From an uncultured Paraglaciecola sp. (GTDB taxonomy: Bacteria; Pseudomonadota; Gammaproteobacteria; Enterobacterales; Alteromonadaceae): a DNA stretch of 56,762 bases. Shown here piece after piece: positions 17,079 through 24,216 of the stretch; position 1 is the first letter of the stretch; every line of letters starts with the position of its first letter. The notes beneath the pieces are model-generated. The model made no database searches. It worked only from the letters and a program-made list of their open reading frames with translations, and had not been told where the DNA came from. A program made the translations under genes and the position numbers. Where the stretch lies: NCBI GenBank assembly GCA_947498355.1, contig CANMKA010000025.1, positions 1-56,762 of the forward strand. The letters run 5' to 3'.

Positions 17079-17107
17079 GTGACAGAAAGATTACAAAGAT
17101 ATGACAC
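17079..17107 (-). promoter_or_regulatory. Triple Pho-box-like array ahead of the TonB2 operon
   Basis: On the minus strand three 7-bp half-sites are separated by 4-bp spacers: GTGTCAT, TTGTAAT and CTGTCAC (11-bp period). The PhoB consensus is CTGTCAT-AAAW-CTGTCAY. Exactly 10 bp after the last half-site is TATCCT (17063-17068), a plausible -10, the spacing known for PhoB-activated promoters. The 71-bp leader then reaches the ATG of the DUF3450 gene. The pattern is read by eye; PhoB binding is inferred. Confidence 0.75.
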
Positions 17108-17222
17108 TATGATTATTCGGAATTTGGGTTGTGTTATTTACAAAAACCGCAAGGTCGTTTTTTTAACCATTTATTCATTTTGGCGTAATGTCCTCGTCAT
17201 ATACGAAAACTAACTTAATTAG

Positions 17223-17246
17223 CGTTATTGAAATACCTCAATAACG
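17223..17246 (+). promoter_or_regulatory. Leader hairpin before the small secreted gene
   Basis: CGTTATTGA (17223-17231) and TCAATAACG (17238-17246) form a perfect 9-bp stem with a 6-base loop. It ends 6 bases before the AAGGA ribosome binding site at 17253-17257. It could be an RNA element stabilising or regulating the mRNA, or a dyad operator. Confidence 0.5.
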
Positions 17247-17265
17247 TCTATTAAGGATGAAAAAC

Positions 17266-17583
17266 ATGAAAAAATTACTACTATTAATCGCATCTATTGG
17301 CTTAACTGCACAAGCATTTGCAGCCGAAACAACGCACAACTATCCAAAGACAGTAAATCAGTATAGTCAAAGTAAATATATATTTGTTTCATCGACTAAC
17401 GGCAGTGGTTTTTGTTCATTAACAAAAGGAGGCAACTCTCGCATGGTGGCCGCAGAAATGTTTTGCGGTGAAGATGAATCAACCTACAATGAGTTCGATT
17501 GGTATTCTAAAACATGGAATGCAAAAAGCACAGGCAGCAAGAACCAGTGTTATCCAATATTTAAGCAAATCACTTGTAATTAG
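17266..17583 (+). CDS. Small secreted cysteine-containing protein, unknown function
   Basis: This 105-residue protein has a textbook signal peptide (MKKLLLLIASIGLTAQAFA, cleavage before AETTHN). The ~86-residue mature domain has four cysteines (GFCSL, MFCGE, NQCYP, ITCN) that could make two disulfides, and is rich in aromatic, Ser and Asn residues. I do not recognise a family. ATG 17266 is chosen because AAGGA (17253-17257) is 8-9 bases upstream; the ATG at 17257 overlaps that site. It is monocistronic: a leader hairpin precedes it and a strong terminator follows. It is divergent from the Pho-box-controlled TonB2 operon, so the two may share a regulatory region. Confidence 0.75.
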   Translation: MKKLLLLIASIGLTAQAFAAETTHNYPKTVNQYSQSKYIFVSSTNGSGFCSLTKGGNSRMVAAEMFCGEDESTYNEFDWYSKTWNAKSTGSKNQCYPIFKQITCN

Positions 17584-17616
17584 TCCGAACCTCGGCGTCA
17601 AGTGATTGGCAACATT

Positions 17617-17644
17617 CGCCAGTCTGAGACTGGCGTTTTTTTTT
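17617..17644 (+). terminator. Rho-independent terminator of the small secreted gene
   Basis: CGCCAGTCT and AGACTGGCG (17617-17635, one-base centre) are followed by a run of nine T. It is a strong intrinsic terminator 34 bp after the stop. Confidence 0.93.
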
Positions 17645-17700
17645 ACGCTTAACCTTTCACCTTCTCTATTGCCTGTTAACAACTTAAGTTCATGATAAAT

Positions 17701-17732
17701 AAAAAATCCGGTATTAGTTCCCCAATACCGGA
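17701..17732 (-). terminator. Rho-independent terminator of the lipoprotein-TBDR operon
   Basis: TCCGGTATT (17707-17715) pairs with AATACCGGA (17724-17732). Read on the minus strand the stem is followed by TTTTTTATTT. It ends the transcript of the TonB-dependent receptor, whose stop is at 17800. Confidence 0.9.
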
Positions 17733-17799
17733 CAATTATATTTATCAATAACTGAGCTGTGCAGTTTGCCTAGATAGCTAACCAGCAATTTCAGCTTTA

Positions 17800-20475
17800 T
17801 TAAAAATCATACTGATAGTTGACTTTAAAGGTTGTGCCAAGAGTTCTCGTGCGTATCTCAAAGCCATTCTGGGTAACAGTTTGATCTTCACCCAAAATAT
17901 TTTTCAATGAAAACTTAACAGTTGAATTGAAATTCGGAAAGTAAGAATAAATTGCATCTAACGAGTGAATGGGCTGCTCAAATGCATCATCACGACCATT
18001 AATACCTGATGCCAAAATTCGCTCACCAAATACGTTGTATACTACTGATGCACTGTGCTCACCATTTGCCGAATCATAATTCAACTGCAAGTTAGCTACG
18101 TACTTTGAGTGGCCTGTTAAAGGCTTTGAAGTATTAGTCAAGTTACCCGCCGAAACCGGATCAATATCGACTTCAGACTCACTTAGCGTTACATTACCCG
18201 ATGTGAAAAAACCGTCCATAAATGCGCCTAAATCATAGAGCCATTCCGCTTCGATACCATAAAGTTCTGCTTTATCACCATTAGTGAAACTCGCACTAAA
18301 GTTAGCATCACCTACACTTAGAATGGTTTCAATCGGATTTGTGATGTCTTTATAAAACAACGACACCGCTAGGTTGTTTCCACCCTGACCATACAATTCA
18401 TAACGAAAATCATAATTCTTCAAAGTCGTTGAGGTGAGCGTAGTGCTACCTGTTGTTCTTATGTCGGTAAGTGGGTCGAGATAACCCACTGGCACAACCT
18501 CACGTAAATCAGGACGAACTACTGTTTCACCATAACCGAAACGCAACTGGTATGACTCCCCCCCGATGTAAGTCAAACTCAACGCAGGGTAAAAGTCATC
18601 GTTAGACACGGTACCATTTTGGATGGTTTCGACGTTAAATAAATTTTCTAAATCTTGACGGTCAAAAATCAAGCTCGACGTAGAAATAGAAACTTGTTTA
18701 AAGGCTTCGTAACGCAAGCCACCACTTATTCTCAAAAAGTTTTTATAGAAAATATCAAAAGCACCATAACCGGCTTCAATCTTCTGACCAGCAAGATAAT
18801 CATCAGCTTCAGGCGCTTCAGGTTCGTTGAAGCTTAGTAACAAGCTATTTTCAATAATTTCGTCGTCTAAGTATTGAGTCACATTCAACAAACTATCAAT
18901 GCCGCGGTTAACTTCAATTGCAGCACCGGTATTGTTGACGAAGAAGCTTGAAGTTGAATAAACCCTTGCTCTATCAGAAAAGTCCCAACCTCCTTTAAAC
19001 TCAACGTCGAAGTTTTTAACACTAATAGGCAAAGTGAGGTTACCACTCCACGACTTCATGTTGTCTTCTAAGTCAATAAATTGATAGTTAACCTGACCAA
19101 TACCCCCATCGATACTGCTGCTTACATAGCGCCCATCAAGGTCATAGGCATCATTGAATCCGAAATCAACATCTAGTGGAATATCTGTTTCTGCTTTTGA
19201 TTGCGTATATTGCCAGTCAGCTCCCAAGCCCATGAAATCTAGGAAGGTGTGTTGCCCGGTAAACTGATCTATATCCAAGGTACGATCTTCGGCCCTGAAT
19301 CCATGTCTACGGTCAGCTTGCTGATCTGCCGCGATTGAGATGTTTTGGTTAGGATTTTGAGAAATAACAATATCCGAACGCTCATCGTTGTCTTCAATGT
19401 AAATTTTGGTGTAGTTAACATTGTGCGTACCTAAGCGATACCCAGTGGTAAACAAACCGTTCAGCCTTTCGCTTTGAATGGTCACTTGAGACTCAGACTG
19501 GCTGTCGAAACATGGATTTAATACGTCTTCGTCAGTTAGTAACTCGATTGAACAATTGTCACGAAAATCAGAGCTTAAAACACCATTAGTTTGGTCAGAG
19601 TAAGTCCACTTGTTATCGTAAGCTAACGATGCCAAAAAGCCCAATTGACCATCAAAGAGCTTCTCTTCGATACTATTTCCGATAAACCCTTGCACAGAGT
19701 AATTTGGATCCAAACGTTCTTGCGTGATGCCAATATCTCTAGGTAATGATTTTAATAAATCATTATTAACCGTTACTGCTTGCTGAGCCGCAGTTGCAGT
19801 ACTGTTACTCACTAACCTGTCAGCGTTAACAATACCCCTTAAGCTAAAATCACCCTGATATTGACTAATAGCTGAAGATAGTGTTTGAGGAATACCCCCT
19901 AAATTACCACCAGTATTAAAAGTATTCCCGTTGGAGTTTTCGCTGTTTAGCTCTGCGCCAAACTGGATACCAGAAACAAATTCACTAGGCAACGACTTAG
20001 TGCGTATATCTACACTTCCGCCACCAAACGCAGCAGGCATATTTGGCGAAAAAACTTTTTGTACGGATAAACTCTCAATTACACTAGAGGGAAAAATATC
20101 CAAAGGAATAACATTTCGGGTTAAATCTGGGCTTGGAATACTTGCACCATTCAATCTCGCGCTCGAATATCGCTGACCTAAACCTCGTACAAAAATAAAT
20201 TTCCCATCAACAAGAGTTAAACCTGTAACACGTCTCAACGCTGATGCGGCGTCACTGTCTCCCGTCCGCGATATCTGTTCGGCTCCCAAAATATCGGCAA
20301 CGAACGCCTGATTTTTTCGCTCTTCAATAACAGCTGATGCAGAACCTTGCAAACGTGTGCCGGTAGTTACCACTTCATCGAGAACATCGTCTTGCTGTGC
20401 TGAAACACCACAAGAAATAAAAGCTAGAGTAACGGCCAAAGAGACCTTACTTACTCCATATCGAGTACTCATCAT
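17800..20475 (-). CDS. TonB-dependent outer-membrane receptor
   Basis: The 891-residue receptor has a signal peptide (to VSA, residue 26), a TonB-box-like DEVVTTGTR just after it, and a plug domain (~60-170: ISRTGDSDAASALRRVTGLT, FVRGLGQRYSSARLNGASIP, then PAAFGGGSVDIRT). A ~700-residue barrel ends in aromatic TTFKVNYQYDF, the usual outer-membrane terminal signature. There is no N-terminal signalling domain or STN, and no siderophore gene nearby. It is second in an operon with a beta-helix lipoprotein, whose promoter bears a Pho-box-like site. A porin and PiT transporter follow. A phosphorus-containing substrate is therefore suspected but not shown by the sequence. Confidence 0.92.
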   Translation of the reverse strand: MMSTRYGVSKVSLAVTLAFISCGVSAQQDDVLDEVVTTGTRLQGSASAVIEERKNQAFVADILGAEQISRTGDSDAASALRRVTGLTLVDGKFIFVRGLGQRYSSARLNGASIPSPDLTRNVIPLDIFPSSVIESLSVQKVFSPNMPAAFGGGSVDIRTKSLPSEFVSGIQFGAELNSENSNGNTFNTGGNLGGIPQTLSSAISQYQGDFSLRGIVNADRLVSNSTATAAQQAVTVNNDLLKSLPRDIGITQERLDPNYSVQGFIGNSIEEKLFDGQLGFLASLAYDNKWTYSDQTNGVLSSDFRDNCSIELLTDEDVLNPCFDSQSESQVTIQSERLNGLFTTGYRLGTHNVNYTKIYIEDNDERSDIVISQNPNQNISIAADQQADRRHGFRAEDRTLDIDQFTGQHTFLDFMGLGADWQYTQSKAETDIPLDVDFGFNDAYDLDGRYVSSSIDGGIGQVNYQFIDLEDNMKSWSGNLTLPISVKNFDVEFKGGWDFSDRARVYSTSSFFVNNTGAAIEVNRGIDSLLNVTQYLDDEIIENSLLLSFNEPEAPEADDYLAGQKIEAGYGAFDIFYKNFLRISGGLRYEAFKQVSISTSSLIFDRQDLENLFNVETIQNGTVSNDDFYPALSLTYIGGESYQLRFGYGETVVRPDLREVVPVGYLDPLTDIRTTGSTTLTSTTLKNYDFRYELYGQGGNNLAVSLFYKDITNPIETILSVGDANFSASFTNGDKAELYGIEAEWLYDLGAFMDGFFTSGNVTLSESEVDIDPVSAGNLTNTSKPLTGHSKYVANLQLNYDSANGEHSASVVYNVFGERILASGINGRDDAFEQPIHSLDAIYSYFPNFNSTVKFSLKNILGEDQTVTQNGFEIRTRTLGTTFKVNYQYDF

Positions 20476-20497
20476 TAAACTCCACCTTGAGATAAGT

Positions 20498-20523
20498 AAA
20501 TAGGCGCATAAAAGCGCCTATTT
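20498..20523 (-). promoter_or_regulatory. Intercistronic hairpin between lipoprotein and TBDR genes
   Basis: AAATAGGCGC (20498-20507) and GCGCCTATTT (20514-20523) form a perfect 10-bp stem with a 6-base loop in the 67-bp gap. It has only a short U-run on the minus strand, so it probably attenuates or protects the mRNA, giving more lipoprotein than receptor, rather than ending transcription fully. Confidence 0.65.
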
Positions 20524-20542
20524 TAAATAACATACAAATTGT

Positions 20543-22156
20543 TTAGTCGTTGGCAGATGCATTGATAAATGCAGCACTAGCCCATCTGTACCAGTCAGAA
20601 GTAGTGTCTGTATCTGACAAAGCGCCAATATAGTTTGCAGCTTCAAAGAACGAAGAATCAGCTGTATTTAGCGTTGTCGGGTCAAATGCTGTAACAGTGA
20701 TATCACTTCCAGTAGTCAAAGTTGAGAAACCGTTTGCTGCAAGAACATTTGCGTTTCCACCTAAAATTTCGCTTGAACTACCTGTAAACCAATCGTTAAG
20801 CTCGACGGAATTTGTATCTAGAGTAACCGTTTCTGCACCAGCTTTTGCTACTTGGTCACAAGCAACAACTGAGTTTTGGAATGACACAGTGTTATCAATT
20901 ATCACACCAGCTGCGTCAGCAGAGTAATTGATACACCAAGTTTGTAAAGCTGACTCTTTAACCAATAAAGTATTGTACCAAGTCGCTGAGATATCATCAT
21001 CAAGCTTAACAGCGATTGATTCATCGTCATCGCGGTTTGATCTCTCGTCAGTTGTAATAACGGTCACGTTAGTAATATTTGGAGCAGAAGCTGGAGCTTG
21101 CTCACTAGAGCGCCCTTTTTCGCCATCAGCCTCAAAACCACCGTTACCCATGTTTACGATTTCACCGTTGGTATTTTGGACTTTGCCATGCTTGACCAAG
21201 ATAAACTGTGCATTACCCTGCCAACCTGCATCGATATCGATACTGTCATCTTGCGTGTCTGTAACAACAATGTGTTTCAAATCAACCGCGCCGCCGAAAA
21301 GCTCGATACCATCATCGTATCCTTGATAGATATCGATGTAATCAATCGTTGTGCCCGATCCCACAGCGAATAAGCTCAAAGAGTTAAGGTCGTTCCCTAC
21401 TTCAGCACCCGCTGGCAAACCACCTGCAAAATGAATTTTTACAAAGCGCAATGTACCACTGTCATCTGCGTTATCTGTACCGCCGTAAAAACTGATTACA
21501 CCCTCACTTTCAGCGCTACAGGTATTACCATCTCGTTGTGCATCAGTACACTGGTCGGTTATGCCGAAACCATTGATCAATACACCAGCCCAATCTTGGT
21601 ACTGAGGTCCACTGCCTACTGTGTCTAAACGAGGAATAGCATTAGCAGAAGTAAAAGTAATGGGGTTGTCAATTGTGCCGTCTGCTTCGATGTTTGCACC
21701 GCGATTAATAAGCACATGAGAGTTTGTTTCGCCAAAAACAACTGTTGCACCAGCGTTAACAGTTAAGGTAGGTCCATTTGGCTCGATAGTACAAGTACCA
21801 CCATCAGTGTCACAGCTTTCACCCATAACCAAAGAACCTAGGAAATAATGAACACCACCGTTACTTAAGTTGCGTAACGTGACATCTGAGTTAAGTACGT
21901 TACTCGCACTTACAAACGAAGTGTTGTACGTACAATCTTGTCCATCGAATGCACCTTGAATAGTCTCACCATCTCGCTGGTATGAAGCACATAAATTCAA
22001 AGTTGAACTTCCGCCGCCGCCAGTCACGCTGTTATCCACACTGTTGTCAACGCTGTTATCGACTGTAGTAGGTGTAATGTTAATATCTCCACCACAGCCC
22101 GCCAATGCCAGAGCGGCTACGATTGCACTTGTTTTAAATATGTTTTTGAATTCCAT
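20543..22156 (-). CDS. Beta-helix-like surface lipoprotein partner of the TBDR
   Basis: The 537-residue protein has a lipoprotein signal (lipobox LAGC, Cys21, followed by GG, so outer-membrane sorting). A short tandem VDNS repeat and a GGGG linker come next. The Cys-containing body has right-handed beta-helix-like stretches (LTVNAGATVVFGETNSHVLI, NRGANIEADGTIDNPITFTS, DYIDIYQGYDDGIELFGGAV, LKHIVVTDTQDDSIDID). Asp/Asn-rich loops could bind calcium. It is cotranscribed with the TBDR, as substrate-capturing lipoproteins often are. The start has GGAGAG 6 bases upstream. A Pho-box-like site lies 67 bp upstream. The ligand is unknown. Confidence 0.82.
   Translation of the reverse strand: MEFKNIFKTSAIVAALALAGCGGDINITPTTVDNSVDNSVDNSVTGGGGSSTLNLCASYQRDGETIQGAFDGQDCTYNTSFVSASNVLNSDVTLRNLSNGGVHYFLGSLVMGESCDTDGGTCTIEPNGPTLTVNAGATVVFGETNSHVLINRGANIEADGTIDNPITFTSANAIPRLDTVGSGPQYQDWAGVLINGFGITDQCTDAQRDGNTCSAESEGVISFYGGTDNADDSGTLRFVKIHFAGGLPAGAEVGNDLNSLSLFAVGSGTTIDYIDIYQGYDDGIELFGGAVDLKHIVVTDTQDDSIDIDAGWQGNAQFILVKHGKVQNTNGEIVNMGNGGFEADGEKGRSSEQAPASAPNITNVTVITTDERSNRDDDESIAVKLDDDISATWYNTLLVKESALQTWCINYSADAAGVIIDNTVSFQNSVVACDQVAKAGAETVTLDTNSVELNDWFTGSSSEILGGNANVLAANGFSTLTTGSDITVTAFDPTTLNTADSSFFEAANYIGALSDTDTTSDWYRWASAAFINASAND
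22026..22061. repeat. Three 12-bp repeats coding VDNS units
   Basis: ACGCTGTTATCC, ACACTGTTGTCA and ACGCTGTTATCG encode (on the minus strand) a repeated VDNS in the linker just after the lipidated cysteine. Such short in-frame repeats can change length by slippage and alter linker length without frameshift. Confidence 0.85.
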
Positions 22157-22222
22157 TGTTCTCTCCGAATGCGAGTAAAATAAGTAGTCATAAATAAAGT
22201 GCGAGCAGAGTACCCAAGGACC

Positions 22223-22240
22223 ATGACAGAAATGTTACAT
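22223..22240 (-). promoter_or_regulatory. Pho-box-like site ahead of the lipoprotein-TBDR operon
   Basis: Read on the minus strand: ATGTAAC-ATTT-CTGTCAT. The second half-site is a perfect PhoB consensus half; the first matches at four positions. TACTCT (22207-22212), a -10-like hexamer, begins 10 bp after it, the same geometry as at the TonB2 operon. The ATG of the lipoprotein is 67 bp downstream. Confidence 0.72.
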
Positions 22241-22255
22241 TGAAATAATGTAACA
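22233..22255. promoter_or_regulatory. Perfect inverted repeat overlapping the Pho-box-like site
   Basis: TGTTACATT and AATGTAACA form a perfect 9-bp dyad around GAAAT. It overlaps the upstream Pho half-site and may be an inverted extra half-site, or an operator for another dimeric regulator. Confidence 0.6.
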
Positions 22256-22598
22256 AAAGTTTAATATTCGAGAAGATAAGAAGGGTGTTTTTTGTGCAAA
22301 ATTAAATACCTAGGAACAGATGTATAAAACCTAGAGTAGTCAGTTGTGTGGCGGGCATGAGACACAATAGATTTGGAAAAAATTTAAACCTATCTATTCA
22401 ACTCCCTGTAGTAGCCTCAAGACAAAGCTCCCTCAATTGCCATGTTTTAAGGGGGTATAATAGGATTTCGGCAGTGGCTCTGATTACAAACTCAGAGCTA
22501 AGCAAAGCCCATAGCCCTTGCAGGCTAAGGCATGTCATGCTTGCGAAGTATTAACGGGTATCAGTATAAAGACTTCAGTATTGCAAACATCAAAAGCC
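22256..22598. other. Intergenic stretch with small hairpins, no supported gene
   Basis: The gap of about 340 bp between the lipoprotein promoter and the porin stop has no convincing ORF; a 68-codon plus-strand frame has no ribosome site and no family resemblance. It contains a 7-bp stem, GCTCTGA/TCAGAGC (22477-22498). Smaller dyads TAGCC/GGCTA and GCATG/CATGC lie within the next 40 bases. It may be a porin terminator region or a structured RNA; the sequence does not decide. Confidence 0.35.
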
Positions 22599-23645
22599 CT
22601 AAAGGACGTACTGGAATCTCACTCGGAACTCACTGCCATAGTCGTCATTAACATTACTTGAAGCATAAGCGTACTTAGAAATTACTCGCCAGCGAGTATT
22701 GTGATAGTAATTAACTGCTAGACCAAATGAACTGGCATCAACCTTACCTAATTCTGTGTCAGCAAAATTACCCTCGCCTTCTTCAAGTCTTAGCACTATC
22801 TCCCACGCTCCAGACGGGCCTTTAGGTTCAACTCCTCTAAATGCCCCTCGGCTGTATTTACGGGGTTCCCCAGTGATGATCCACCCTGCTTGTAAGTAGC
22901 CACCGCTCCTATTTTGATCTGGCGTATCCGATCCCATAAACTCAGCCTGAGCATGAAATGGCCCATTCCCATATGCTAATTCAACGCCACTAACTGAACG
23001 TTCAGAACCTTTGCGATTATAAGCTAACCCTAAGTGCAACACCTGCTGGTCGGTGTGTACTGGGGTATAGGTGATCCGTCCCGTGACCCCAGTGCCAGAG
23101 TCGTCTGACTTATCTTCAAACACACCTAAAGCATAGGTAAAGCGGTCTTGCTGACCACTTAGCTGCACCCCAAGACTTCTTCCGGGAACAAACTCCTCAG
23201 TGATGGCAGAGCGTTCGGCAAATACAATATTATTTGATGACTCAGTGAACTCTAATCCAAATGGCTCTTTTTGATTACCTATGGTGAGCTGCAATTGTTG
23301 CCCCCAACCCTGATAACGTAAATACACGTCTTCAGGGTCACCAGTTTGACCATTACCTAAGTTGAATTGGGTTTTGTATGCCCAATTTTTCAACTTACCT
23401 TTAAAGTCGATTCTGGCCCTACGTATAGTAAAGTCGTCTTCATCAACCCTATCGTTCAACTTTGCGTAGTTATAATCCAAGTGTAAGCGGCCACCAATCT
23501 CAAGAGTATATTGCTTGCTAGGATCGGAAAGTTTTACCGGTTGAGTGAAATTAAATCGCGTCGATTTTTGATCGAGAGTGTTTGCTTGCACACTTGAAGA
23601 TAAAAAGAGAAATGCACTTAAAAAATAGGTACAGTTTTTTTGCAT
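22599..23645 (-). CDS. OprP/OprO-family outer-membrane porin
   Basis: The 348-residue protein has a signal peptide (to VQA, residue 21) and the phosphate-selective porin O/P fold: YTLEIGGRLHLDYNYAK, DFTIRRARIDFKGKLKNWAY, LRYQGWGQQLQLTIGNQKEP, VPGRSLGVQLSGQ, then FQYVL at the end. OprP family porins are anion (phosphate or polyphosphate) channels, though many homologues are not tested for selectivity. The position between a Pho-box-controlled TBDR operon and the PiT operon supports a phosphorus role. Direct 11-bp-spaced ATAGTTA repeats upstream (about 23700-23722) do not match PhoB well. The family call is firm; phosphate selectivity is inferred. Confidence 0.85.
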   Translation of the reverse strand: MQKNCTYFLSAFLFLSSSVQANTLDQKSTRFNFTQPVKLSDPSKQYTLEIGGRLHLDYNYAKLNDRVDEDDFTIRRARIDFKGKLKNWAYKTQFNLGNGQTGDPEDVYLRYQGWGQQLQLTIGNQKEPFGLEFTESSNNIVFAERSAITEEFVPGRSLGVQLSGQQDRFTYALGVFEDKSDDSGTGVTGRITYTPVHTDQQVLHLGLAYNRKGSERSVSGVELAYGNGPFHAQAEFMGSDTPDQNRSGGYLQAGWIITGEPRKYSRGAFRGVEPKGPSGAWEIVLRLEEGEGNFADTELGKVDASSFGLAVNYYHNTRWRVISKYAYASSNVNDDYGSEFRVRFQYVL

Positions 23646-23780
23646 GTATTATCCGATTAGTGTGAGTTTACGCAGACGAAAATGTAGTTTGCCAAATAAC
23701 TATCACGTAACTATAACGCTGGGCTAAAATTTTATAACAAAACTTGCCTAATTGGACAATTTAATTTGGGAGCTTAACCA

Positions 23781-24071
23781 GGGCGTGTTGAATTTTCTGT
23801 ATACTTTTTGTTCTACACTTGGTGAAATATAAAAACTATGTAATCACGGCACAGCGTTGAAGGCCTATTAATATAAGTCAAAATGCTGCAACAAAGCGTA
23901 AAAATCTTTTAAGACGAATCCGAAGTGACTCGCAACGAAGTTGAGCGTTTGCCCAGCATTTCTGCTGCTTTAGCACACATTCATGTAGAACAACGACAAC
24001 ACAGCCGTGCTTTATTGTCTAAATACCGCGCAACTCGCTGCAAAAACAGACAGAAAAGCTCAACACGCCCT
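23781..24071. mobile_element. MITE-like element, ~290 bp with terminal inverted repeats
   Basis: The left end GGGCGTGTTGA-ATTTTCTG (23781-23799) matches the inverse of the right end CAGAAAAGCTCAACACGCCC (24051-24070), 18 of 20 positions with one gap. The ends are flanked by A/T, so the repeat may begin one base further out. A GTG-started ORF inside (23925-24119) resembles no known protein and ends in the adjacent microsatellite. The IRs look like those of IS elements, and the short size and no transposase fit a MITE or internal-deletion derivative. No clear target duplication was found. Confidence 0.6.
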
Positions 24072-24073
24072 AA

Positions 24074-24117
24074 CTCTTACTTCTCTTACTTCTCTTACTT
24101 CTCTTACTTCTCTTACT
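24074..24117. repeat. 9-bp microsatellite (CTCTTACTT, ~4.9 copies)
   Basis: Tandem CTCTTACTT units directly abut the right end of the MITE-like element. As a multiple of three, length change would not shift a reading frame. It is downstream of the pit terminator in an otherwise empty gap. Confidence 0.95.
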
Positions 24118-24160
24118 GAGCATTCTAAGACATAAACCAAAGCTATGATTTCGTTCCATA

Positions 24161-24186
24161 AAAAAAGCCAGACTTTTAGTCTGGCT
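24161..24186. terminator. Terminator downstream of pit
   Basis: AGCCAGAC (24166-24173) pairs with GTCTGGCT (24179-24186). On the minus strand the stem is followed by a run of T, so it ends the DUF47-pit transcript. Confidence 0.92.
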
Positions 24187-24216
24187 TTCTAATATATTTA
24201 GCTGTTTAACTATGTC

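Noticed and set aside
22348..22554. 68-codon plus-strand gene or a tRNA/tRNA fragment
   Set aside because: There is no RBS and no family match. A stem around TTACAAA resembles an anticodon arm, but no T-arm GGTTCRANYC or acceptor stem was found.
23700..23722. Pho-box upstream of the OprP-like porin
   Set aside because: ATAGTTA direct repeats have the right 11-bp period but only 2-3 matches to CTGTCAT, and no -10 at the right distance.
23925..24119. GTG-started 64-codon gene
   Set aside because: It is inside the MITE-like element, ends in microsatellite-coded SYF repeats and has no family resemblance.
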